The notes under the pieces were generated by a model. It was given only the letters and a program-made list of their open reading frames with translations, did no database searches and was not told the DNA's origin. From Scylla paramamosain (Eukaryota > Arthropoda > Malacostraca > Decapoda > Portunidae), in NCBI RefSeq assembly GCF_035594125.1, contig NC_087190.1:8235539-8299538 (forward strand): a DNA stretch of 64,000 bases, written 5' to 3'. Position numbers and translations under genes: made by a program. This document shows positions 9,641 to 20,460 of the stretch, one piece after another (the stretch's first letter is position 1; each line of letters begins with the position of its first letter).

Positions 9641-12600
9641 ATCAATTTTCGCGTTTTTTGTAGGTAACAAGCTCAAAAACACACAAAATATATCTTTTTG
9701 GTAATGTTTTTCTATTTTTTTTATATTGGTTGGTTTGCATCCGTTTTTGCGTTTTTCTACGTAAAACACTGAGAAGACACGTTTTCAGTAGTTTTGTTTT
9801 GGATTCCCATATAGAGTGAGTTCCTTATTTATTTATCGTTTTGGTGCCTAACATTCTGAAAAACACTCAAAAGACAGGTTTCTTTTAAGGTCGTGTAATT
9901 TTCTCATATAGAAAAGTCTCTATGACTTTAGGGTTTGGTATATAACAGTCCGAAAAAAAGCTAAAATTAACTTTTTTGATAATTTTCTTTTATCATATAA
10001 TAGCCTGGAATTTTCCCAGAAGTTTGGCATCTCGGTACCTATAAAGATGAATAACAAAAAAAAAAAAAATAAATAAATCATATTTTTTTATTTTTTTATT
10101 ATTTATTTTTCTAAATAAAGAGTGTTATTTGTGGGTTTTAGCTTTTTGGTACTTGAGGAACTAAAAAACACTTATAATACATATTTCTCGTAATGTCCTT
10201 TCGTTTCCCAAATATAAGGTTCTTTGTATGTATTTAAGCGTTTTTATAGATAACATGATCAAAAACACTCAAAATACATGTTTTTGGTAATGTTATTCTG
10301 TTTGTCCATAAAAGGTGTTTTGCATGCGTTTTAGCGTTTTGGTATGTAATGAGCTCAAAAACACCTAAAGGCAAATTCTCGGTAAAAGTTGGTTTTATTC
10401 AAATATAATGTGATTGCCCTGCTTTTTAGTGGTTTATTGCCTAACACGCTAAAAAACACTCGAAAGACATTTTAATAATATTATTTATAATGATATTATT
10501 AATATTATTTTTTTCCCATATAAAGCTAGTTTCGCATGGAATTTGGGGTTTTGGTAACTAAGAATGTGAAAAACACTCAAAATACGGGCTTTTAGTAAGG
10601 TTGTTCTGTTTCTTAATTAAAAGTGTTATTCATGAGTTTCAGCATTTTTGTATGTAAGAAACTTCTTTATGTACACGAGCTTTTGAGTTTTTTGCCTTGT
10701 GGTTCTTGTGAAACTATAAAACACTCATTATACACGTTTCTCGTAATGTCCTTTTCTTTCCTAATATAGAGTACGTTTCATCTATTTTCGCATTTTTTTG
10801 TAGGTAACAAGCTCAAAAACACATCAAAATATATCTTTTTGGTAATGTTATTCTATTTCTTCATATTGGTTAATTTGCATCCATTTTAGCGTTTTTCTAC
10901 GTAAATAACTGAAAAGACACGCTTTCAGTAATATTCTTGAATTTGTTGAAAACACACTCAAAAGACAGGTTTCTGGTAAAGTCGAGTAATTTCTCCATAT
11001 AGGTGGCTTTGCATGCACTTCAGGGTTTGGTAAATAACTCCGGAAAAAAGCTAAATTTTTTTTTATAATACTTTTTTTTCAAAATTTCCCTGAATTTTTC
11101 CAGAATTTTGGTATCTCGGTACCTATGAAGATGAATAACAAAATTTTGTTTTTTCTCCATAAAGTGTTATTTGTGAGTTTTAGCTTTTTGGTACTTAAGG
11201 AACTTAAAAACACTTATAATACACGATTTTCGTAATGTCCTTTTTTTATAGAAACATAGGGTTCTTTACATGTTTTTATAGGTAACATGATCAAAAACAC
11301 TCAAAATACATAATTTTGGTAATGTTATTCTATTTCTCCATAAAGGGTGTTTTACATGCATTTTAGCGTTTTGGTATGTAAGGAGTTTAAAAACACTTAA
11401 AGGCAAGTTCTTCGTAAAAGTTGGTTTTATTCCCAAGTAATGTGATTGTTCTGCTTTTTAGTGCTTTGTTGCATATATCGCTCAAAAACATTTAAAAGAC
11501 ATTATTCTGGTAATGTCATTTTTTTTCCCACATAAAGCTACTTTCGCATGTAATTTGGCAATTTCGTAACTATGAATGTGAAAAACACTCAAAATACACA
11601 ATTTGGAAGGGTAGTTCTGTTTCTCGATTAAAAGTGTTAGTCATGCATTTCTTCACTTTGGTATGTAAGAAACGTTTCTATATACACGAGTTTTTGCGTT
11701 TATTGCCTTGTGGTTCTTGTGAAACTATAAAACACTCATTATACACGTTTCTTGTAATGTTCTTTTGTTCCCTAATATAGAGTGTTTTCCATCCATTTTT
11801 GCATTTTTTGTAGGTAACAAGCTTAAAAACACTCAAAATATATCTTTTTGGTAATGTTATTCTATTTCTTCATATTGGTTGGTTTGCATCCGTTTTAGCG
11901 TTTTTCATCGTAAATCTCTGAAAAGATTCGTTTTCAGTAATATTGTTGAAATTGCTTTGAAATTTGGTACATAACTCCGGAAAAAAGATAAAATTATCTT
12001 TTTTATGATTTTTTTTCTTTACCTAACTTCCCTGAATTTTGCCAGAATTTTAGCATCTCGGTACCTATGAAGCTGAATAACAAAAAAAAAAAAAATTGTA
12101 TTTATTTATTTATTTTTTTTTTCTCTTTAAAGAGTGTTATTTGTGTGTTAAAGCTTTTTGGTACTTAAGGAACCTAAGCCAGTTTTCTGGTAAAGAGGTT
12201 TAATTTCCGCATATAGGTGGCTTTGCATGCACTTTAGGGGTTTGGTACATAACAGTCCGAAAAAAAGCTAAATTTAACTTTTTTGATAATGTTCTTATTT
12301 CATATAATTTCCTGAACTTTGCCCGAATTTTGGCACCTCGTTACCTGTGAATATGAATAAAAATGAAAAAAAAAATCTCGTATTTTTGTATTTATTTATT
12401 TATTTTTCTCAATAAAGTGTGTAATTTGTGGCTTTTAGCTTTTTCGTACTTAAAAACACTCATAATACACGTTTCTCGTAATGTCCTTTCGTTTCCCAAA
12501 AATAGGGTTCTTTGCATGTATTTAAGCGGTTTTATTGGTAACATGATCAAAAACACTCAAAATACATGTTGTAGGTAATGTTCTTCTGTTTCACCATAAA

Positions 12601-12887
12601 GTGTATTTTGCATGCGTTTTAGTGTTTTGGTATATAAGGAGCTCAAAAACACTTAAAGGCAAGTTCTTGTTAAAAATTGGTTTTATTCCAATGTAAAGTG
12701 TTTGCCCTACTTTTTAGTGCTTTACTGCCTAACACGCTCAAAAACACTCAAAAGACATTTTTCAGGTAATGTCATTTTTTTCCCACATAAAGCTGGTTTT
12801 GCATGCAATTTGGGATTTTGGTAACTAAGAATGTGAAAAGCACTCAAAATACACGCATTTAGTAGGATTGTTCTGTTTCTCAATTAA
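9641..12887 (+). repeat. Satellite HOR array with local rearrangements
   Basis: Direct array with D/E landmarks at about 10035, 11118, 12059 and 12337. Two B monomers are truncated to a CAGTAATATTGTTGAAATTG form (about 10925 and 11937), a variant also seen at about 24645, 41840 and 62290. At about 12170 an E monomer jumps back to C (GGAACCTAAGCC), giving an extra C-D-E set of about 278 bp. An AT-only palindromic insertion sits at about 10471-10510 inside an I monomer. No gene is visible. Confidence 0.87.
10471..10510. repeat. AT-only palindromic insertion
   Basis: A stretch made only of A and T, apart from one G, forms an imperfect inverted repeat (AATAATATTA on the left, TAATATTATT on the right) inside an I monomer. 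It replaces CTTTTCTGGTAATGTCA. It could extrude as a cruciform. Confidence 0.8.
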
Positions 12888-15800
12888 GAGCGTTTTTATA
12901 GATAACATGATCAAAAACACTCAAAATACAAGGTTTTGATAATGTTATTCTGTTTCTCCATAAAGTGTGATTTGCATGCGTTTTAGCAGTTTTGTATATA
13001 AGGAGTTAAAAAAAACACTTAAAGGCAAGTTCTTGGTAAAAAATGGTCTTATTCCAATGTAATGTGATTGCCCTGCTTTTGAGTGCTTTATTACCTTTCA
13101 CGCTGAAAAACACTCAAAAGACACTTTTCTTGTAAAGTCTTTTTTTTCGCATGTAATTTAGGGTTCTTGGTAACTAAGAATGTGAAAAGCACTCAAAATA
13201 CACGCATTTAGTAAGGCTGTTCTGTTTCTCAATTAAGAGTGTTATTCATGAGTTTCAGCATTTTGGTATCTAAGAAACATCCATATATACGAGTTTTTGC
13301 GTATTTTGCCTTGTGGTTCTTGTGAAACCATAAAACACTCATTATACACGTTTCTTGTAAAGCCCTTTTGTTTCCCAATATAGAGTGCTTTGCATCCATT
13401 TTCGCGTTTTTTTGTGGTTAACAGGCTCAAAAACACTCAAAATATACCTTTTTGGTAATGTTATTCTATTTCTTCATATTGATTGGTTTGCTTCCGTTTT
13501 AGCGTTTTTCTACGTAAAACACGGAAAAGACACGTTTTCAGTAATTTTGTTTTGAATTCCCATATTAAGTGACTTCCATATTATTTATCCTTTTGATGCC
13601 TAACATGCTAAAAAAGAAAACACTCAAAAGAGAGGTTTCTGATGAAGACGTGTAATTTCCCCATATAGGTGGCTTTGGATGCACATTAGGGTTTGGTACA
13701 TAACAGTCCAAAAAAAAAAAACTAAAATTAACTTTTATGATGATGTTCTTTTTTCCACATAATTTCCCTGAATTTTGCCAGACTTTCGGCATCTCAGTAC
13801 CTATGAATATGAATAACAAAAAAAAAATGCTAATTTTTTATTTATTTATTTTATTTTTTCTCTATCAAGAGTGTTATTTGTGGCTTTTAGCTTTTTGGTA
13901 CTTAAGAAACTTAAAAACACTCATAATACACGTTTCTTGTAATGTTTTTTTTCGTTTCCCAAACATGTATTTAAGTGTTTTTATAGGTAACATGATCAAA
14001 AACACTCAAAATACGTGTTTTTGGTAATGTTTTTCTGTTTCTCCATAAAAGGTGTTTTGCATGCGTTTTAGCGTTTTTGTATGTAAGGAGCTCAAAAAAT
14101 CTTAAAGGGAAGTTCCTGGTAAAAATCGGTTTTATCCCTATGTAATGTGATTGCCCTGCTTTTAAGTGCTTTATTTCCTAACACGCTCAAAAACACTCAA
14201 AAAACTTTTTTATGTTAATGTCATCTTTTTCCCACATTTTTATCCCACAATATTTCGCATGCAATTTGGAGTTTTGGTAACTAAGAATGTGAAAAACACC
14301 CAAAATACACTCATTTGGTAAGCTTGTTCTTTTTTTTATTCTGCGTAATATTTGGTTTTATTCAAATGTAATGTGATTGTTCAGCTTTTTAGCGCTTTGT
14401 TGCATATAACGCTCAAAAACACTCAAAAGACACTTTTCTGGTAATGTCATTTATTTCCCACATAAAGCTAGTTTCGCATGTAATTTGGGATTTTCGTAAC
14501 TAAGAATGTGAAAAACACTCAAAATACACACATTTTGTAAGGTAATTCTGTTTCTGAATTAAAAGTGTTATTCATGAGTTTCATCATTTTCGTATCTAAG
14601 AAACTTCTCTAGGTACACGAGTTTTTGCGTTTTTTGCTTTTTAGTTCTTGTGGAACTATAAAACACTCATTATACAAGTTTCTCAGAATGTCCTTTTGTT
14701 TTGCAATACTTTGCATCCATTTTTTTATTTTTTTAGGTAACAAGCTCAAAAACATTCAAAATATATATTTTTGGTAATGTTATTCTATTTCATATTGGTT
14801 GGTTTGCATCCTTTTTAGCGTTTTTCTACGTAAATCACTGAAAAGACACGTTTTCAGTAATTTTGTTTTGGATTCCCATATTGAGTGACTTCCATGTTTT
14901 TATCGTTTTGGTGCCTAACATACTGAAAAACACTCAGAAGTATGGTTTCTCGTAAAGTCGTTTAATTTCCTCATGTAGGTGGCTTTGCATTCACTTTAGA
15001 GTTTGGTACTTAATATTCCGAAAAGAAAGCTAAAATTAACTTTTTTCATAATATTCTCTTATCACATAATTGTCCAGAATTTTCCCAGAATTTTGGCATC
15101 TCGGTACCTATGAAAATAAATAAAAAAAAAAATTGCCCTTTTTTTTATATATTTATTTATATATTTTTTTTTTTATGAAGTTATTTTTGGATTTTAGTTT
15201 TTTGGTTCTTAAGGAACTTAAAAACACTCATAATACACGTTTCTCGTAATGTCCTTTCGTTTCCAAAACATAGGGTTCTTTGCATGTATTTTCGCGTTTT
15301 TATAGGCAGCATGATCAAAAACACTCAAAATACATGTTTTTGTTAATGTTATTCTAATTCTCCATAAAGGGTGTTTTGCATTTGTTTTAGCGTTTTGGTA
15401 TGTAAGGAGCTCAAAAAAACTTAGACAAGTTCTTGGTAAAAGTTGGTTTCATTCCCATGTAATGTTATTGCCCTGCTTTTTAGTGTTTTATTGCCTAACA
15501 CGCTCAAAAACACCCAGAGTCACTTTTCTGGTAATGTCATTTCTTACCAACATAAAGATAGTTTAGTATGCAATTTTGGGTTTTGGTAAATAAGATTGTG
15601 AAAAACACTGAAAATACACGCATTTCGTAAGGTTGTTATGTTTCTCATTTAAGAGTATTATTCTTGAGTACCAGCGTTTTGGTAACTAAGAAACTTCTCC
15701 ATATACACGAGTTTTTGCGTTTTTTGCCCTGTGGTTCTTTTGAAGTATAAAACACTTATTATTCACGTTTCTCGTAATATCCTTTTGTTTCCCAATAAAG

Positions 15801-17587
15801 AATGCTTTTCATCCTTTTTCGCGTTTTTTGTAGGTAACAAGATTAAAAACACTCAAAATATACCTTTTCGGTAATATTTTATTTTTTCATATTTGTTGGT
15901 TTGCATCCATTTTAGCGTTTTTCTACCGAAAACACAGAAAAAACACGTTTTCAGTATTTTGTTTTGGATTCTCATATAGAGTGACTTCCATATTATTTAT
16001 CGTTTTGATGCCTAACAAGCTGAAAATCACTATCTGAAAATCAGGTATATGGTAAAGTCGTTTAATTTCCTCATATAGGTGGCTTTGCATGCACTTTAGG
16101 GTTTCGTAAATAACAGTCCGAAAAAAAAGCTTAAAGTAACTTTTTTAATAACAATCTTTTATCACATAATTGCCCTGAATTTTGCCAGAATTTTGGCATC
16201 TCGGTACCTATGAAGATCAATAAAAAAAATTAAAAAATTCCTATTTTTCTATTTATTTATTTATTTATTTTTTCTAAAAAAAGAGTATTACTTGTGGGTT
16301 TTAGCTTTTTGGTTCTTAAGGAACTTTAAAACACTTATAATACACGTTTCTCTAATATCCTTTCCTTTTCCAAACATAAGGTTCTTTGCATGTATTTAAG
16401 CGTTTTTATAGATAACATGATTAAAAAACACTCAAAATACCTGTTGGTTATGTTATTTTGTTTCTATATAAAGTGTGTTTTTCATGCGTTTTAGCGCATA
16501 TAAGGAGCTAAAAAAAACACTTAAAGGCAAGTTCTTGGTAAACGTTGGTTTTATTTCATGTAATGTGATTGCCCTGTTTTTTAGTGCTTTATTGCCTAAC
16601 ACTCTCAAAAACACTCAGAAGACACTTTTCTGGTAATGTCATTTTTTTCCCCATATAAAGCTATATTCGCATAGAATTTCGTTTTTTTTAACTAAGAATG
16701 TGAAAAAAAACTCAAAATACACGCATTTAGTAAGGTTGTTATGTTTGTCAACTAAGAGTGTTTCATAAGTTTCAGCATTTTGGTATCTAAGAAACTAAGA
16801 AATGTCCTTTTGTTTCCCAATATAGAGTGATTGGCATGCATTTTCGCGTTTTTTTGTAGGTAACAAGTTCAAAAACACTCAAAATATACGTTTTGGTGTT
16901 TTTTTCTATTTCTTCGTATTGGTTTGTTTGCATCCGTTTTAGCGTTTTTCTACGTAAAACACTGAGAAGACATGTTTTCAGTAATTTTGTTTTGGATTCC
17001 CATATTGAGCGACTTCAATGGTATTTATCGTTTTGGTGCGTAACATGCTAAAAACACTCAAAAGGCAGGTTTCTTGTAAAGTCGTTTAATTTCCATATAT
17101 AGGTGGCTTTGCATGCACTTCAGGGTTTGGTACATAACAGTCCGAAAAAAATCTAAAATTAACATATTTTGATAATATTCTTTTTTCCACATAATTTCCC
17201 TGTATTTTACCAGAATTTCGGCATCTCTATACCTATGAAGATGAATAACAAAAAAACAAAACAAAAAATGCTATTTTTTTATTTTTTTTTTTCTCTATAA
17301 AGAGTGTTATTTGTGGGTTTTAGCTTTTTGGTACTTAAGGAACTTAAAAACACTCATAATACACGTTTCTCATAATGTCCTTTCGTTTCCCAAATATAGG
17401 GTTCTTTGCATGTATTTCAGCGTTTTTATAGGTAACATGATCAAAAACACTCAAAATACATATTTTTGGTAATGTTTTTCTGTTTCTCCATAAAGGGTGT
17501 TTTTCATGCGTTTTAGTGTTTCAATATGTAAGGAGCTCAAAAACACTTAAAGGCAAGTTCTTGGTAAAATTTGGTTTTATTCCCATG
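12888..17587 (+). repeat. Satellite HOR array with whole-monomer duplications
   Basis: Direct array. At about 12888 a J monomer (TCAATTAAGAG) jumps to the end of F (CGTTTTTATAG), so G-H-I-J is present twice and landmarks 12337 and 13796 are 1459 bp apart (1111 plus about 348). At about 14335 a broken J returns to H, adding a further H-I pair (landmarks 13796 and 15100 are about 1304 bp apart). Later units (15100, 16201, 17227) are close to 1.1 kb. These are the products expected of unequal exchange in register with the monomer. Confidence 0.87.
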
Positions 17588-17795
17588 TTTTTTTTTTTTT
17601 TTTTATGTAGGAAGGATACTGGCCAAGGGCAACAAAAATCTAATAAAGAAAATGCCCACTGTAATGCCAGTCCCATAAAAGGGTCAAAGCAGTGGTCAAA
17701 AATTGGTGGATAAGTGTCTTGAATCCTCCCTCTTGAAGGAATTCAAGTCATAGGAAGGTGGAAATACAGAAGCAGGCATGAAGTTCCAGAGTTTA
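17588..17795 (-). mobile_element. Poly-T-flanked dispersed repeat fragment
   Basis: A non-satellite insertion of about 207 bp splits an H monomer: TTATTCCCATG on the left, ATGTAATGTGATTGCC on the right, leaving a possible 3-bp ATG duplication. It opens with a run of T (poly-A on the minus strand) and continues with mixed-composition sequence including GGAAGGATACTGGCCAAGGG, AATGCCAGTCCCATAAAAGG and GGAGGAATTCAAG-like text. From memory this resembles a very common dispersed repeat in portunid and other decapod crab assemblies. I cannot check that here. The poly-T end suggests minus-strand retroposition. A 65-residue open frame at 17516-17713 spans the satellite/insert border and is not a gene. 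Confidence 0.7.
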
Positions 17796-18163
17796 TGTAA
17801 TGTGATTGCCCTTTTTTTTAGTGCTTTATTGCCTAACACGCTCAAAAACACTCAAAAGACACTCTTCTGGTAATGTCTTTTTTTTTTCCACATAAAGCTA
17901 GTTTCGCATACAATTTGGGGTTTTGGTAACTAAGAATGTGAAAAACACTCGAAATACACGCATTTGCTAAGGTTGTTCTCTATCTCAATTAAAAGTATTA
18001 TTCATGAGTTTCAGCGTTTTGGTACCTAAGAATCTAAAAAACACTCATAATGCACGTTTCTCGTAATGTCGCTCTTTTTCTTCATATAGGGTGTTTTGCA
18101 TGCATTTTGGCATTTTTTTCACGTAATAGTTGAAAAACACTGAAAATACACGCTTTTGGTAAT
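17796..18163 (+). repeat. Satellite monomers between the two insertions
   Basis: Direct satellite resumes with the rest of H, then I and J. After about 18030 the monomers are atypical (GGGTGTTTTGCATGCATTTTGGC, then CACGTAATAGTTG) and do not match a named HOR type. The stretch ends in CGCTTTTGGTAAT, where the LINE begins. Similar atypical monomers follow the LINE at 20207-20362, so the LINE lies in a patch of non-HOR monomers. Confidence 0.8.
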
Positions 18164-18187
18164 AAGAACATAAGAACATAAGAAATA
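18164..18187 (-). repeat. LINE 3'-terminal 8-bp tandem repeat
   Basis: On the + strand AAGAACAT occurs twice (18164-18171, 18172-18179), followed by the variant AAGAAATA (18180-18187). On the element strand this is the extreme 3' end. CR1-type LINEs end in a few copies of an 8-bp unit instead of a long poly-A, which supports the clade call and fixes the left boundary of the insertion. Confidence 0.85.
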
Positions 18188-18289
18188 AGTGAATCTGCAA
18201 GAAAGCATCAGGCCTGCAAGTGGCAGTATTTGTATGAAATATGCCTACCTATTTCCACCTATCATCCCCATCCATAAATGTGTAATTTT

Positions 18290-20190
18290 CTCTTACTGTT
18301 CCCAAATGCCTAAGCACTAACGGCTTGATTACTACGTCCGTTCCAATCATCTACTACTCTATTTGAGAGCCAATTCCTTCCTGTCTCCTTTTTAAACATC
18401 AAGTTTTCAGGCTTGAACCCGTTTTTCTTGTTCTATCATATTTACAGATTCTAAGAATTTTCCTTATGTTCCCTTTATTATTACCCATATACCACTAAAA
18501 GACTTCTATTAGGTCCACTCTTAACCAACGTCTCTTTAAAGAATGTAAATTTAACAGCTTGAATATCGCTTCGTAAGGAATATTCCTCATCCTCTGTATC
18601 CTTTTAGTCATTTTCCTTTGTAATGATTCTAATAGACCTTTATCCTTCCTGTGATGTGGTGACCAGAATTGGACAGTGTAGTCTATATGAAGTCTGACCA
18701 GCGCCAAATGTAACTTTAATATTACTTCGGGAGTTCTACTTTTAGCACTCCTGAAAATGAATCATAATACACTATTTGCTTTGTATCTGGCCTCTTTCCA
18801 TTGCTTTCTTAGACGGAGTTCAGATATAACCTTAAATCTCAAATCTTTTACTTACCCTGAACCTACCAGAACTTGGTTGTTCATTGTGTAACTACTGTGT
18901 GGGTTTCTTCTACTTACGCTAAGTGCTTTGCATTTGTTGACATTAAACTGCATTTGCCATCTGTAATTCCATTCGTTCAACCTATTCAAATCTGCCTGCA
19001 AAGCGATGGTGTGCGATTCTGACCTAATTAATCTACATATTCTCGTGTCATCCGCAAATTTACTAACAACACTACTAATTTCACTATCCAAGCCATTGAC
19101 ATATATTACAAACAACATCGGCCCTAATACCAATAATCCCTTTGTCACCCCACTAATTACTTGATCCCACTCCGATTTAGAGCCGTTAATTACAACACTC
19201 TGTCGCCTGATGCTTAGCCATGACTTTATCCAATCTAAACACCTCATCTCTCTCGTGCGCCCTAACATTTCTCAGTAGCCTCTGATGGGGTACCTTGTCA
19301 AACGCTTTACTAAAGTCCTGATATAGGATGCCATAACTATCACCATTATCTGCCGCCTTGTAAACCTTACTGTATAAACTTACCAAGTTTCTCATGTAAG
19401 ACTCCCCATTCCAGAAGCCGTGCTGTCACTGAGTTATCAAGTTATGTTTGTCTAAATGCTCTTAAATGTTCTTCGCTATTATTGACTCCATTATTTTACA
19501 TTCAACAGAAGTTAAGCTGACAGGTTAGACGTTAAAGTTTTATCTCCTTTCTTAAAGGTAGGTACTATATTCGCCTGCCTGCAAATTACCGATACCTCAC
19601 ATGACTAAAGTGATTTCCTAAGGACAGAAACTAACCTTTTTCCTTTCCTTAAATACTGTGGAATATATTTCATCTGGTCCTGGTGACTTGAACTTTTCAA
19701 CTTATCTATCTCCTGTTCCACTATCTCTTTTAGTTATGGTAATATCTGTCAGCTTCTCATCCTCTTCTACTCTAAATATCTTCTCACTATTCGGCAAATC
19801 CTGCATGTTTTCCTGGGCAAAGACAATTAAAAAATACTCGCTCACAATTTTACTAATCTCCTCTCAACAACTAATCAGGTCCCATTCTGCTGTCTTTAAG
19901 GAACTATTGTTTCTCTATTCTTCGTCTTATATGCCTGATAAAATCCTTTGAGGTCCATCATCGCTTGGCTGGCTACCTTTAATTCATAACTATTTTTAGC
20001 TTTCCTTGTTAAACTCCTGACTTTTCTAATTTATTATATTGTGGCCTTAAAACCACTTCCCTTGTCTTTAATCTCATATATACTTCTCCTTCGCCCTATA
20101 TAGTGTTTTAACCTCAGTCATCCATTTAGGATCATTCTTCTGCGATCTTTTTCTTCTGTAAGGGATGTTCCCTAACTGTCCTGAATGTAA
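18290..20190 (-). pseudogene. Degenerate non-LTR reverse transcriptase
   Basis: Remnant of the LINE ORF2 protein, which would copy element RNA at nicked chromosomal DNA. On the minus strand, in order: linker with GFYQAYKTKNRE (about 19950-19915), KSPGPDEIYSTVFKE (about 19690-19640), a MESIIAKN-type segment (about 19490), motif A DFSKAFDKVPHQRLL (about 19317-19275), motif B GVTKG..VLGPMLF (about 19157-19115; the family usually has GVPQG), catalytic FADDT (19044-19058), then LNEWNYRWQMQFN and NVNKCKALSV. The C-terminal part has FWSPHHRKDKGLLESLQRKM and LNLHSLKRRWLR (18495-18707). A frameshift near 19250 separates motif A from B/C. In-frame stops occur near 19420, 19720 and 19860 and between the RT and the C-terminal part. 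It cannot make a working enzyme. Confidence 0.88.
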
Positions 20191-20206
20191 TTTATCAACG
20201 AAATAT

Positions 20207-20362
20207 TTATTTCGCTTCTCCATAAGAGGTGTTTTGCATGGGTTTTAGCGTTTCTGTAAATAAGAACCTATAAAACACGTTTTTAGTAATGTTGTTTTGT
20301 ATTCCTTTATAGAGTGCTTTCGATGCTTTTTAGCGTTCTGGTGTCTAACACGTTGAAAAACA
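20207..20362 (+). repeat. Atypical direct monomers right of the LINE
   Basis: One and a half direct monomers of unusual sequence (GGTGTTTTGCATGGGTTTTAGC, TAATGTTGTTTTGTATTCC, GCGTTCTGGTGTCTAACACG). They fit the monomer grammar but no A-L type closely. They end at AAACAAAACC, where orientation switches to the inverted cassette remnant. Confidence 0.75.
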
Positions 20363-20460
20363 AAACCACTAGGCAAAAAACGGAAAATCTCGTGAATATG
20401 CAGAAACTCATGAATAACACTTTTAATTGAGAAACAGAGCAATCTTACTAAATGCGTGTC
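20363..20460 (-). repeat. Partial inverted cassette, copy 2
   Basis: Only the K and J part of the inverted cassette remains (GGCAAAAAACGGAAAATCTCG, then AACTCATGAATAAC and TACTAAATGCGTGTC). The C, B, A and L parts are missing. The short K/J deletion (ATATGCAGAAACTCATG) matches cassette copy 1, so the two share ancestry. The right junction into H is the same GCGTGTC / AAAAACAC border as in every other copy. Confidence 0.83.

Larger units (their letters stand above)
18164..20206 (-). mobile_element. 5'-truncated CR1-like LINE retrotransposon
   Basis: A minus-strand non-LTR retrotransposon about 2.04 kb long interrupts a satellite monomer. The left array ends at CGCTTTTGGTAAT and the right array resumes at about 20207 with TTCGCTTCTCCATAA. 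The 3' end has two and a half copies of an 8-bp unit (ATGTTCTT on the element strand), like the short terminal 8-mer tails of CR1-clade LINEs. The 5' part, with any endonuclease domain and ORF1, is absent. Reading starts in the linker upstream of the RT (DPKWMTEVK-like text near 20110). I see no clear target-site duplication. The clade is assigned by motif style and tail; a related Jockey/L2-group element is possible. Confidence 0.88.

Noticed and set aside
17516..17713. 65-residue open frame across the short insertion
   Set aside because: It spans the satellite/insert border and the poly-T run (poly-Phe). A real gene would not begin in a satellite monomer.
19658..19951. 97-residue open frame on the + strand within the LINE
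   Set aside because: It is the antisense shadow of the LINE coding strand, where the minus strand reads recognisable RT-upstream segments.
18164..20206. A live retrotransposon
   Set aside because: The 5' end is missing, a frameshift separates RT motifs A and B/C, several stops interrupt the frame, and motif B is altered.
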